The translations under genes and the position numbers were made by a program. Positions 41,375 through 50,550 of a DNA stretch of 64,000 nucleotides are shown here, piece after piece; positions within the stretch are counted from its first letter, which is position 1; each line of letters begins with the position of its first letter. The notes beneath the pieces were generated by a model. The model saw only the letters and a program-made list of their open reading frames with translations, made no database searches and had not been told where the DNA came from. Where the stretch lies: the NCBI RefSeq assembly GCF_000282895.1, contig NZ_ALBQ01000005.1, positions 1 to 64,000 of the forward strand, in the 5' to 3' direction. Origin of the DNA: Sphingomonas sp. ATCC 31555 (lineage in GTDB: Bacteria; Pseudomonadota; Alphaproteobacteria; Sphingomonadales; Sphingomonadaceae).

Positions 41375-43129
41375 ATGGCGAAGCAGCTGGCGGAGGAGCC
41401 GCAACGGGCAGTGGCGCCGATGCGCGCGGCGCTGGCCGCGTGCCGCCGGCACTGGATCGCCGCGGCCGGCTTCAGCGCTCTCGTCAATCTGCTCTACATC
41501 GCGCCTACCTTGTACATGCTCCAGGTTTATGACCGGGTGGTGCCGACCCAGGGCGTGCAGACGCTGGCGTTTCTGACGCTGGTGCTGCTGTTCGCGCTGG
41601 CCTGCCTGTCGCTGCTCGATCGCGTCCGCAGCCGGTTGCTGACCCGTGCCGGGGTGGTGCTGAACGCCGCGCTGGCCCCGATGGTGCTTGATGCGACGAT
41701 CGGCCGACCGGAGCTGCCGGCCGCGCGTTCCGCGGTGCGCGATCTGGATACGATGCGCGCGACGCTCACCGGCCCCGCCATGCTGGCGCTGTTCGATGCC
41801 CCGTGGACGCCGATCTATGTCGGCGTGTGCTTCCTCGTCCACCCGCTGATCGGTGCGCTGGCGCTGGCCGGCGGGCTCATCCTGACGCTGATCGCGTGGC
41901 GCAACGAAAAGGCAACCCGCGCCGGGCTCGATCGGGCGCAGGACGTCGCCAGCCAGACCTATGCCGCGCAGGACGTGATGCTAAGCGCGGCCGACAGCGT
42001 GCGGGCGCTGGGGATGCGGCGTGCCATGGTGGCGCGGCAGCAGCGCAAGCGCGAGGCGATGCTGGCGCTGCAGACCGAGAGCGGCCTGCACGCGGGGGGC
42101 TATTTCACCGCCACCAAGTTCGTGCGGCTGGCGCTGCAATCGCTTGCGCTGGGGCTGGGCGCGTGGCTTGCCGTGGACAATCTGATCTCGGGCGGCGCGA
42201 TCTTTGCCGCTTCCTTCCTGATCGCCCGCGCGCTGGCGCCGATCGAATTGGTGATCGGCAGCTGGAAGACGCTGGCCCAAGCCCGCACCGGCTATCAGGA
42301 GCTAGACCGGCTGCTCGCCTCCGCCGTGGCACGGCCCGAACCTACGCGGCTGCCGGCGCCGCAGGGTGCGTTGACGCTGGAGGGGCTGACCATCTTCAAC
42401 GCGGCGCGCGATGCGGCGGTGCTGAACGGCATTTCCTTCGCCGTGGCGCCTGGCGAGGTGGTGGCGATTGTCGGCCCCTCCGGCGCGGGCAAGTCCACGC
42501 TGCTGCGCGCGATCGTCGGCGCGTTGCCGGTCGATCGCGGTGCGGTGCGGATCGACGCGGCCGAGATCGGCGACTGGGATCCCGAGCGCCTGGCCCGCCA
42601 TATCGGCTATCTGCCACAGGACTCGGTGCTGTTCGAAGGAACGGTGAAGGAAAATATCGCCCGGTTCGAGGGCGAGCTGGGGGCCGCGCCGGAGGCGGTG
42701 GACGCGGCGGTGGTTGCGGCGGCCGACCTGGTGGCCGCACGCGCGCTGATCCTGCGGCTGCCCGGCGGCTTCGATCATCGGCTGGGGCTGAACGGGCGCG
42801 GCGTATCGGCGGGCCAGGCACAGCGGATCGCGCTGGCGCGAGCGGTGTATGGCGACCCGGCGCTCTATGTGCTCGACGAGCCGAACGCGCATCTCGATTC
42901 GGAAGGCGATGTCGCGCTGAACGCTGCGATTACGCAGCTGAAGGCGGCAGGGAAGACGATCCTGGTCGTATCGCACAAACTGGGCGTGCTGCCCGTGGTG
43001 GACAAGATGCTGGTGCTGCGCGACGGGCGGGTGGAGTTGTTCGGCCCGCGGGACGAGGTGCTGGCGAAGATCGCGCCGCCCAATGTCCGCCGGATGGTGC
43101 CGGCGGCACAGGGGGGATCGGCAGCATGA
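41375..43129 (+). CDS. Type I secretion ABC transporter (PrtD/HlyB-like)
   Basis: A 584-residue membrane-ATPase. The N-terminal half has about five to six membrane segments, starting around FSALVNLLYIAPTLYMLQVYDRVVPTQG, the hallmark of PrtD-type exporters. The C-terminal ATPase has Walker A GPSGAGKST, Q-loop LPQDSVLFEGTVKENI, signature VSAGQAQRIALARA, Walker B LYVLDEPNAHLD and switch His in VVSHK. No C39-like N-terminal domain is present. ATG 41375 is ten bases after GAAGGGA; a GTG at 41366 would add three residues. It overlaps the fusion-protein gene by 4 bp (ATGA), and its likely cargo is the nuclease encoded 61 bp upstream. Confidence 0.92.
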   Translation: MAKQLAEEPQRAVAPMRAALAACRRHWIAAAGFSALVNLLYIAPTLYMLQVYDRVVPTQGVQTLAFLTLVLLFALACLSLLDRVRSRLLTRAGVVLNAALAPMVLDATIGRPELPAARSAVRDLDTMRATLTGPAMLALFDAPWTPIYVGVCFLVHPLIGALALAGGLILTLIAWRNEKATRAGLDRAQDVASQTYAAQDVMLSAADSVRALGMRRAMVARQQRKREAMLALQTESGLHAGGYFTATKFVRLALQSLALGLGAWLAVDNLISGGAIFAASFLIARALAPIELVIGSWKTLAQARTGYQELDRLLASAVARPEPTRLPAPQGALTLEGLTIFNAARDAAVLNGISFAVAPGEVVAIVGPSGAGKSTLLRAIVGALPVDRGAVRIDAAEIGDWDPERLARHIGYLPQDSVLFEGTVKENIARFEGELGAAPEAVDAAVVAAADLVAARALILRLPGGFDHRLGLNGRGVSAGQAQRIALARAVYGDPALYVLDEPNAHLDSEGDVALNAAITQLKAAGKTILVVSHKLGVLPVVDKMLVLRDGRVELFGPRDEVLAKIAPPNVRRMVPAAQGGSAA

Positions 43130-44484
43130 ACGGCGCCGTCATCCTGCCCGCCGAGCCTCATCCACCGCTGGCGCAGCGCATGGGCGATCCCCGGCGGGAC
43201 ATTCGCCTGGGGCTGATCGTCGCAGGCCTGTTCTTCGGGCTGTTCCTGGGCTGGGCGGCGTTCGTGCGGCTCGATGCGGCAGCCTATGCGCCCGGCGTGC
43301 TCGCCGTTTCCGGCCAGCGCCAGAGTGTGCAGCATCGCGACGGCGGGGTGGTGGGCGAGATCCGGGTTCGCGAAGGCGACCGCGTGGTGCGCGGCCAGCT
43401 GCTGATGCGCCTGGCCGCGGCCGAGGTGCTGGCGCAGGAGCGCGCGCTGTCGGGCCAGGCGATCCGCCTGCTTGCGCAGCGTGCGAGGCTGGAGGCCGAG
43501 CAGCTGGGGCAGGTGCGGGTGGAAGCGCCGCCCGAATTCGCCACGCTGCGCGCCGAGGATCGCGATGCGGCTGCGCTGGCGCTGCGCTTGCAGCAGCAGG
43601 AACTCGAAGCGCGTCGGGGGACGTTGTTGGCGCAGCGCGGTGCTTTGGGGCAGCGCGCGGTGCAGTCCCAGGCTCAGGGGCAGGGCTATGATACGCAGGT
43701 CGTCTCCACCCAGGAACAACTGAAACTCGTCGACGAGCAGCTGTCGGCGCTTCGTCCGCTGGCCGAGCGAGGCTTCGTCTCGCGGACGCGGGTGCGCGAA
43801 CTGGAACGGGTGCGGGCGGAACTGGTCGGTCGGCGCGGCCAATATGCTGCCAGCGTTGCCCAGACGCGCGGCGCAACGCGAGAGAGCGAACTGACCGCGC
43901 TGGAAGCCGAACGCACCTTTCGCGAGCGCATCGCCGCCGACCTGCGCGACGTGGACAGCCGGCTTGGCGATGTGCTGCCCAAATGGGCGGCGGCGCGCGA
44001 CCAGCTGTCGCGCACCGAGATCCGCGCACCCGCGACCGGCGCGGTGATCGGCCTGAGCGTGTTCACCCCCGGGGGGGTGATCGCACCCGGCCAGAAGCTG
44101 ATGGACATCGTGCCGGAGCGCGCGCCGCTGCGCATCGAGGCGCAGATAGCGGTGGATGACGCCGATGATCTGCGGGTCGGGCAGCAGACGCTGGTGCGTT
44201 TCCCCGGCCTGCACGAGCGCGACCTGCCCAATCTGAAGGGGCGGCTGACTCGCCTTTCCGCCGATGCGCTGGCGGACGAGAAGACCGGCGCGCGCTATTT
44301 CACCGGTGAAGTCGTGGTCGGACCGGATCAGATCGACCTGCTGCGCAAGGTGCGCGGCCAAGGGTTCGAACTTCGGGCAGGCATGCCGGCGCAGGTGCTG
44401 GTGCCGCTGCGCAAACGGACCGCGCTGGAATATGCGCTGGAGCCACTGGTCGGCAGCTTCTGGACGGCGCTGCACGAGCATTGA
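43126..44484 (+). CDS. HlyD/PrtE-type membrane-fusion protein of type I secretion
   Basis: A 452-residue periplasmic adaptor. One N-terminal transmembrane helix (about 29-50, LIVAGLFFGLFLGWAAFVRL) is followed by a lipoyl half (VQHRDGGVVGEIRVREGDRV), a long alpha-helical coiled coil (about 90-280, rich in R, E, Q, A and L), the second half-lipoyl (RTEIRAPATGAVIGLSVFTPGGVIAPGQKLMDIVPE) and a beta-barrel domain ending in RTALEYALEPLVGSFWTALHEH. This order is typical of HlyD/PrtE/LapC-type proteins. The start overlaps the ABC gene by 4 bp. A TolC-like outer-membrane partner is not in the window. Confidence 0.93.
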   Translation: MNGAVILPAEPHPPLAQRMGDPRRDIRLGLIVAGLFFGLFLGWAAFVRLDAAAYAPGVLAVSGQRQSVQHRDGGVVGEIRVREGDRVVRGQLLMRLAAAEVLAQERALSGQAIRLLAQRARLEAEQLGQVRVEAPPEFATLRAEDRDAAALALRLQQQELEARRGTLLAQRGALGQRAVQSQAQGQGYDTQVVSTQEQLKLVDEQLSALRPLAERGFVSRTRVRELERVRAELVGRRGQYAASVAQTRGATRESELTALEAERTFRERIAADLRDVDSRLGDVLPKWAAARDQLSRTEIRAPATGAVIGLSVFTPGGVIAPGQKLMDIVPERAPLRIEAQIAVDDADDLRVGQQTLVRFPGLHERDLPNLKGRLTRLSADALADEKTGARYFTGEVVVGPDQIDLLRKVRGQGFELRAGMPAQVLVPLRKRTALEYALEPLVGSFWTALHEH

Positions 44485-44584
44485 GGCGCGGCCCTAGCTG
44501 CGAAAGCGCCATTGCCGCGATGCCGATCCCGCTGCAAGGAGGCGCCTGCACCGACCCCATCCCCCATCAGCAGAAGGATCTTTC

Positions 44585-46918
44585 GTGCGCCGTTTCTTCG
44601 CCAAGCCGCTCCGTGCCGCCGCCCTGCTGCTTGCCGGCACCGCCACCCTGCCGGCGACGGCGCAGCAATCGGCACGAAGCGAGGCGCTGGTCGATCTGGT
44701 GAATCCGCTGATGGGCACCGATTCCACCTATGCGCTGTCCTATGGTAACACCTATCCCGCGGTGGCCGTGCCCTGGGGCATGAACTCCTGGACGCCGGTC
44801 ACCGGCAAGCCCGGCAGCGGCTGGGGCTATATGTACCACGACAACAAGATCAACGGCATCAAGCAGACCCACCAGCCCAGCCCGTGGATGAACGATTATG
44901 CCGCCTTTGCGCTGATGGCGGAGACCGGCCCGGTACGGATCCGCGAGGCCGAGCGCGCCTCCTGGTACAGCCACAAGGCCGAGGAGAGCCACCCGTACAG
45001 CTACCGAGTCTACCTCGCCGATTATGACGTGACCGCCGAGGTGGCGCCCACCGCGCGCGCCGCGCAGTTCCGCTTCACCTTCCCCAAGGCCGATGACGCG
45101 CACATCGTGCTCGATGCCTTCGCCGGTGGATCGAGCGTCAAGATCGATCGCGCGCGCCGCCGGATCAGCGGCTGGGTGCGCAACAACCATGGCGGCGTGC
45201 CGGGCAATTTCCGCAACTATTTCGTCGCCGAGTTCGACCACGACTTCACCGTCACCCGCAGCTGGGACGACAATTGGCAGCTGACCGCCGATGCGCAGCG
45301 CGAAGGCAACCATGTCGGCGCGGTGGTGAGCTTCGCCACCCGCGCGGGCGAACAGGTGCACGTCAAGGTCGCCTCGTCCTTCATCAGCCCCGAACAGGCC
45401 GAGCGGAACCTCGCCAGCGAGATCGGGGGCGACGGCTTCGAGCAGACCAAGGCCAAGGCCAAGGCGGCGTGGGAAAAGGAGCTCGGTCGCGTCCGCGTGA
45501 CCGACCCCAATCTCGACAACCGCCGCACCTTTTATTCGGCGCTGTACCGCATGCTGCAGTTCCCGCGCATGTTCTACGAGATCGATGCCCAGGGCCGCCA
45601 GGTGCACTACAGCCCCTATGACGGGCAGGTGCATCCCGGCCCGATGTACACCGACAACGGCTTCTGGGACACGTGGCGCGCGGTCTTCCCCTGGTTCGCG
45701 CTGATGGTCCCGGAGCGCGATGCCGAGATTCTGCAAGGGCTGGTCAACACGTACAAGGAAGGCGGCTGGCTGCCCGAATGGGCGAGCCCGGGCTATCGCG
45801 ACGTGATGATCGGCTCCAACTCGGCGAACCTGATTGCCGATGCGTACCTCAACGGCGTGCGCGGCTTCGATATCGAACCGCTCTACGAGGCGATGGTCAA
45901 GAACGCGACGACCAGCCAGGGGCGCCCCAAGGACAAGAACGGCAATGTCGTCGGCGCGGTCGGGCGCGAGGGCGTCGAATATTATAACCAGCTCGGCTAT
46001 GTGCCCTATGACGTCGGCATCAACGAGAATGCCGCGCGCACGCTCGAATATGCCACCGCCGACTTCTCGCTGTCGCGCCTCGCCGCGGCGCTGGGCAAGA
46101 AGGACGATGCCCGCCTCTATGCCGAGCGTGCGCAGAACTTCCGCAAGCTCTACGATCCCGGGAGCGGCTGGATGCGAGGGCGCAACAAGGACGGGTCGTG
46201 GGCGACGCCGTTCAATCCGTACAAATGGGGCGACGCCTTCACCGAGGGCAATGCGCTCCACTATAGCTGGTCGGTGATGCAGGACGTGCAGGGCCTGATC
46301 GATCTGATGGGCGGCGACGCCAAGTTCGTCGACCGGCTGGACTCGGTGTTCGCCACGGCGCCGATCTTCGACGACAGCTATTACGGCCAGGTGATCCACG
46401 AGATCCGCGAGATGCAGATCGTCGACATGGGGCAGTACGCCCATGGCAACCAGCCGATCCAGCACATGATCTATCTCTACGACTGGGCCGGCGCGCCGTG
46501 GAAGACGCAGTTTCATGCGCGTGACGTGATGCGCAAGCTCTATGCCGCGACGCCGGATGGCTATCCGGGCGACGAGGATAACGGCCAGACCTCGGCCTGG
46601 TACGTATTCTCCGCGCTCGGCTTCTATCCGGTGACGCCGACGGTGGGGCAATATGCGATCGGCAGCCCGCTGTTCCGAAACGTCCGGCTCACCATGCCGG
46701 GCGGCAAGGTGCTGACGATCGAGGCGACCAACAACAGCGCCGAGAATGTCTACATCCAGTCCGCCACGCTGAACGGCCGCGCCTACACCAAGCCCTGGCT
46801 GTCGCGCGAGTCGCTGCAGGCGGGCGGCACGCTCCGCTTCGTGATGGGGCCGACGCCGAACAAGGCCTGGGGTGCGCGCAAGGCCGATGCGCCCTTCTCG
46901 ATGAGCGCGGCGCAATAG
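44585..46918 (+). CDS. GH92 alpha-mannosidase
   Basis: A 777-residue exported glycoside hydrolase family 92 enzyme, which removes alpha-linked mannose from glycans using a calcium-dependent inverting mechanism. GTG 44585 follows AAGGA. A signal peptide (MRRFFAKPLRAAALLLAGTATLPATA, cleavage near AQQ) precedes VDLVNPLMGTDSTYALSYGNTYPAVAVPWGMNSWTP. Other family blocks: QTHQPSPWMNDYAAF, TFYSALYRMLQFPRMFYEI, GFWDTWRAVFPWFALMVP, EWASPGYRDVMIGSNSANLIADAYL and a C-terminal QTSAWYVFSALGFYPVTP. It lies between a type I secretion operon and a large TonB receptor and may supply that receptor with mannose-derived substrate. Confidence 0.95.
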   Translation: MRRFFAKPLRAAALLLAGTATLPATAQQSARSEALVDLVNPLMGTDSTYALSYGNTYPAVAVPWGMNSWTPVTGKPGSGWGYMYHDNKINGIKQTHQPSPWMNDYAAFALMAETGPVRIREAERASWYSHKAEESHPYSYRVYLADYDVTAEVAPTARAAQFRFTFPKADDAHIVLDAFAGGSSVKIDRARRRISGWVRNNHGGVPGNFRNYFVAEFDHDFTVTRSWDDNWQLTADAQREGNHVGAVVSFATRAGEQVHVKVASSFISPEQAERNLASEIGGDGFEQTKAKAKAAWEKELGRVRVTDPNLDNRRTFYSALYRMLQFPRMFYEIDAQGRQVHYSPYDGQVHPGPMYTDNGFWDTWRAVFPWFALMVPERDAEILQGLVNTYKEGGWLPEWASPGYRDVMIGSNSANLIADAYLNGVRGFDIEPLYEAMVKNATTSQGRPKDKNGNVVGAVGREGVEYYNQLGYVPYDVGINENAARTLEYATADFSLSRLAAALGKKDDARLYAERAQNFRKLYDPGSGWMRGRNKDGSWATPFNPYKWGDAFTEGNALHYSWSVMQDVQGLIDLMGGDAKFVDRLDSVFATAPIFDDSYYGQVIHEIREMQIVDMGQYAHGNQPIQHMIYLYDWAGAPWKTQFHARDVMRKLYAATPDGYPGDEDNGQTSAWYVFSALGFYPVTPTVGQYAIGSPLFRNVRLTMPGGKVLTIEATNNSAENVYIQSATLNGRAYTKPWLSRESLQAGGTLRFVMGPTPNKAWGARKADAPFSMSAAQ

Positions 46919-47404
46919 CAGCGCGCCAGGGACGCGCGGTTCCCCCGGGGCAGAAGAGATCCACATGTTCCGCGGACGCCATGTGCAGCGCGGGGCGCCG
47001 CGCAACGCTGCTGCGTGAACCGGATTGGTTATACGATATGCCGAACACTGGTCTTTGTGTGGGCTCTGGACCGTTGTGCCGAAGCGCAGGAGGAGCCGGC
47101 AGTTCGGCACCTCCCGCTATGTACCCGAGATGAAAACGTTTCTTCCGCGCGTCCCAGCAGCGGGATTCGTGGAGCATTGTGACCTATCGGTTACGCTTTG
47201 AGAAATATCGCAATCAAATTGCGAAAAAGGGCGGTGCAGTGTTGCCGACATGAAACCAGTATGACACCTTCTGGTAACCAACCCTGGAAAGGTTTGGCGG
47301 GTGCCTGAAATGGCCGTTCGAGCCAGCCGCGCGTCCCTATGCGGGCGCGGCAGTCCCCCGACGAACCGGATTGGCCAGGTTTAGGGTTATCAAAGGGGAC
47401 TGAT
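46919..47404. other. Upstream region of the large TonB receptor gene
   Basis: About 485 bp between the GH92 stop and the receptor start. It holds a 17-bp palindrome at 47208-47224 and AAGGGGA just before the receptor ATG. Other short open frames are not convincing genes. Confidence 0.5.
47208..47224. promoter_or_regulatory. 17-bp palindromic operator candidate
   Basis: TCGCAAT (47208-47214), CAA, ATTGCGA (47218-47224): a perfect 7-bp inverted repeat around 3 bp, about 180 bp upstream of the TonB receptor ATG. It has the size of a LacI- or TetR-type operator and is unlike the AATC|GATT sites near 13.8-20.6 kb in spacing. Confidence 0.5.
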
Positions 47405-50400
47405 ATGTTGTTGAGGGGAGTTTGGGTCACCAGCTGTTGCGTGGCCGCGTTGATGGCAGCGCCCGCCGCTGCGCAGGATAGCGGGCAGTCTACGTCCGCT
47501 TCTGCGGCAACGACGGTGCCGGAGGAAGCGAATCAGGATAGCTCGGGCGGCAATATCGTCGTCACCGGCACGCGAATCGTTCGCCCGAACAACCGTTCGG
47601 CCGCGCCGATCCTGACGACCACGTCCGCCGAGATCGCCGCGCAGGGCGCGACCACGATCGAGGAAGTGCTGAACCGCCTGCCGCAGGTGCAGGTGAATTC
47701 CGAACAGAATTTCAGCGACTCCGAAGGCCGCCAGCGCATCAAGTTGCGCAGCCTGGGCTATGAGCGCACGCTGATGTTGATCGACGGCCTGCGCATCGGC
47801 CTGCCGAACACCGTCGACGTCGGCATCATCCCGAATGCGCTGGTCGAGCGGATCGACGTGCTGACCGGCGGTGCTTCGTCGGTCTATGGTTCGGACGCGG
47901 TTTCGGGCGTCGTCAACTTCATCCTGAAGAAGAACTTCACCGGCATCCGCATCGACGGCAACTACAGCTTCTTCAATCACAACAACCGCCGCAGCGCGGT
48001 TACCGATGCGGCGGCGCGGGCTGGTTTCAATTCCCCGCTGGGCTTGAAGAACGATGGCGGCCGTGCCGACATCAGCGTTGCGGCCGGCGTCGATCTGTTC
48101 GGTGGCCGCGTCAACATCTCGGGCTTCGCCGATTACCGTCAGTCCAGCCTGGTTCGCATGCGCGACCGTGCGAACTCGGTCTGCGAAGTGGTGACGACGA
48201 GCAACACCTCGCCGCTCGCCTGCTCCCGTGCCACCTTCACGCCGGCCGGCACCATCATCCCGCAGTCGGGCGCGTTCGCCGGCCAGGTGCTGGTCAACAA
48301 CCCGAACGGCAACGGCACCTTCATCCCGATCAACAGCGGTCCGGCCGGTACTTCGGCAAACCCGTATGACGATCATGCCTGGCAGCGTCCGTTCGAGCGT
48401 TGGAACGCCGGCGGCTTCCTGACCGCGCAGCTGGACGATCATGTCGAACTGTACAGCAACGTGCTGTGGTACCAGGACAAGTCGTACAACACGCTGCTGA
48501 ACCGTACCTATAACTTCGGCGCCTATGGCACCACGCCGTATCGCACCAACTGCGACAACCCGTTCCTTTCGGCCTCGCAGGCGCAGACGCTGTGCGGCAC
48601 CAACGCAGGCGTGGCAGGCCAGTACGGCACGCTCGATCTGCGCTACCGCTTCGACGGCATGCCGCTGGTGCAACAGAAGTTCACCAATGCGGGCTATCGC
48701 ATCGTCGCCGGCCTGCGTGGCCGCGTGTTCGACGACGTCTGGTCCTATGACGTCGCCGGCATGATTTCGCGTGCACAGCTCGACACGATCGACGTGCCCC
48801 GCGCCGATTTCGCACGAGTCAATCGCGCTCTCGACGTGGTGAACGTCAATGGTCGCCCGACCTGCCGTTCGGTGACCAACGGCACCGACCCGAACTGCGT
48901 GCCGTTCAATGCCTTCCGGCCGTTCAACACCGATGCGGCGCTCAACAACTACATCTATGGTGATGCGTCCGGCGGCGTCAGCACCCGCATTCCTCGCCTG
49001 CTGCAGTTCCTGGGCACCGTCAGCGGCGACCTGGGCAAGTACGGCGTCACCTCGCCGTTCGCCGAGCAGGGTGTCGCGATCGCCTTGGGCGGCGAATATC
49101 GCGAGGAAATGGAACGCACCGTCGTCAACGCGATCTATCAGCAGCTCAACGGCGGCACCAACCAGCGCGTTACCCAGGCCATTCTGGAAGCAAACGCCGA
49201 AATCCAGGCGCCGCTGGTCGAGAATCAGTCCTGGACCAATCTGCTCCAGCTCAACGCCGGCTATCGCCTGTCGAAGTACAACCGTCTGGACAACAACTTC
49301 GGCACCTGGAAGGTCGAGGGCATCTGGTCGCCGGTCGAGGACATCACCTTCCGCGCCTCGTACAACAAGGCGCAAGCAGCACCGGGCGTAGGCGCGGCTG
49401 CAAACGCGGCCAACATCTTCTGGAACCAGGGCTTCTATGCCGACCCCTGCGCGCCGCAGCCGAGTTCGTCCGGCGGCCCGCGCACCGCGCCGTCCTGGAC
49501 CCCCCAGCAGTGCGCGAACACCGGCCTGCCGACAAACCTGTGGAACAGCCCGACGCTGATCTGCCCGGACGATCGCTGCACCGTGCGCGAAGGCGGCTTC
49601 AACCTGGCGCCGGAAACGGCCTACACCAAGACGTTCGGTGTGGTGTTGCGTCCGCGGTTCGTGCCGGGTCTGACGGTTTCGGTCGATCGCTGGCTGATCG
49701 ACCTCGAAGATCAGCTCTCGTTCTTCAACCCGCTCGACTGGATCAACGGCTGCCTTACCACCGGCAATGAATTCTATTGCCGCGGTATCGTACGCGCGCC
49801 GAACGGCACGCTTTCGAGCTCGCCGACGACCAGCCCGTCCAGCGGCTGGGTCTCGCGCGGTTCGGTCAACGGCTATAAGTCGCAGTCGCATGGCTGGGAC
49901 TTCCAGGGGCAGTATAATCTGGGCCTGGGAAGCGTCGGGGCGCTTGACCTGAACTTCAACGGCACGTTGATGACCCGTGTCGGCAGCCAGGATGCTCCCA
50001 CCCTCGATCCGCGTAACTGCGTCGGCTACTTCGGCAGCGGCTGCGGTGAGAGCATGCCCAAGTGGGCGCACCAGTTCCGGACCACCTGGACCGCACCGGG
50101 GCAGGTGGCCAGCGTGTCGCTCAACTGGCGTCACCGTGGTGCGATGCCGATGACCGTCTATGCGCCGGCCAGCACCGGCATCCCGGCGCTGCCGGTTGCG
50201 GACCGTCGCGACCAGTGGCCGGGCATCAAGGCCTATAACTGGTTCGATCTGGCAGTGACGTTCGACATCAACAAGCAGATGACGTTCCGGCTTGCCGCGA
50301 ACAACATCTTCGATCGCGACCCGCCGATCGTGCCGGACAGCCGCAGCCGCATCGGCCTGCTGCGCGGCAACACGATCATGGGCTATGATGCCCTGGGTCG

Positions 50401-50434
50401 TCAGCTCGTCGCAGGTATTTCGCTGCGCATCTGA
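47405..50434 (+). CDS. Large TonB-dependent outer-membrane receptor
   Basis: A 1009-residue receptor from ATG 47405 (AAGGGGA upstream). Signal peptide (MLLRGVWVTSCCVAALMAAPAAA), TonB box GNIVVTGTRIVRPNNRSAAPI, plug blocks EEVLNRLPQVQVNSEQNFSDSEGRQRIKLRSLGYERTLMLIDGLRIGLPN and VERIDVLTGGASSVYGSDAVSGVVNFILKKNFTG, and a long barrel ending GRQLVAGISLRI. The size and the TGTRI..RPN plug are typical of the large Caulobacter/Sphingomonas carbohydrate receptors that work without SusD. The upstream GH92 mannosidase suggests a mannose-containing glycan (inference). A strong terminator follows the gene. Confidence 0.93.
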   Translation: MLLRGVWVTSCCVAALMAAPAAAQDSGQSTSASAATTVPEEANQDSSGGNIVVTGTRIVRPNNRSAAPILTTTSAEIAAQGATTIEEVLNRLPQVQVNSEQNFSDSEGRQRIKLRSLGYERTLMLIDGLRIGLPNTVDVGIIPNALVERIDVLTGGASSVYGSDAVSGVVNFILKKNFTGIRIDGNYSFFNHNNRRSAVTDAAARAGFNSPLGLKNDGGRADISVAAGVDLFGGRVNISGFADYRQSSLVRMRDRANSVCEVVTTSNTSPLACSRATFTPAGTIIPQSGAFAGQVLVNNPNGNGTFIPINSGPAGTSANPYDDHAWQRPFERWNAGGFLTAQLDDHVELYSNVLWYQDKSYNTLLNRTYNFGAYGTTPYRTNCDNPFLSASQAQTLCGTNAGVAGQYGTLDLRYRFDGMPLVQQKFTNAGYRIVAGLRGRVFDDVWSYDVAGMISRAQLDTIDVPRADFARVNRALDVVNVNGRPTCRSVTNGTDPNCVPFNAFRPFNTDAALNNYIYGDASGGVSTRIPRLLQFLGTVSGDLGKYGVTSPFAEQGVAIALGGEYREEMERTVVNAIYQQLNGGTNQRVTQAILEANAEIQAPLVENQSWTNLLQLNAGYRLSKYNRLDNNFGTWKVEGIWSPVEDITFRASYNKAQAAPGVGAAANAANIFWNQGFYADPCAPQPSSSGGPRTAPSWTPQQCANTGLPTNLWNSPTLICPDDRCTVREGGFNLAPETAYTKTFGVVLRPRFVPGLTVSVDRWLIDLEDQLSFFNPLDWINGCLTTGNEFYCRGIVRAPNGTLSSSPTTSPSSGWVSRGSVNGYKSQSHGWDFQGQYNLGLGSVGALDLNFNGTLMTRVGSQDAPTLDPRNCVGYFGSGCGESMPKWAHQFRTTWTAPGQVASVSLNWRHRGAMPMTVYAPASTGIPALPVADRRDQWPGIKAYNWFDLAVTFDINKQMTFRLAANNIFDRDPPIVPDSRSRIGLLRGNTIMGYDALGRQLVAGISLRI

Positions 50435-50441
50435 CGGGAGC

Positions 50442-50480
50442 AACGCCTTCCTCCGGGATTGGTCCTGGGGAAGGCGTTTC
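50442..50480 (+). terminator. Rho-independent terminator between convergent genes
   Basis: AACGCCTTCC (50442-50451) pairs perfectly with GGAAGGCGTT (50469-50478) over 10 bp, followed by TTCCTCT. It lies 8 bp after the TonB receptor stop, between that gene and the convergent carboxylesterase gene. Confidence 0.85.
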
Positions 50481-50550
50481 CTCTGCATTGGCCGGTCACA
50501 TCCGGCACGGCGAAGCCGGGCGGCGCAGGGGCGTCGCCCGGCTTCGTTCG

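Noticed and set aside
42865-44481. 538-codon minus-strand frame
   Set aside because: Shadow of the HlyD-type gene; glutamine/histidine-rich translation without a domain.
44567-47110. 847-codon minus-strand frame
   Set aside because: Antisense shadow of the GH92 gene, which has full family motifs on the plus strand.
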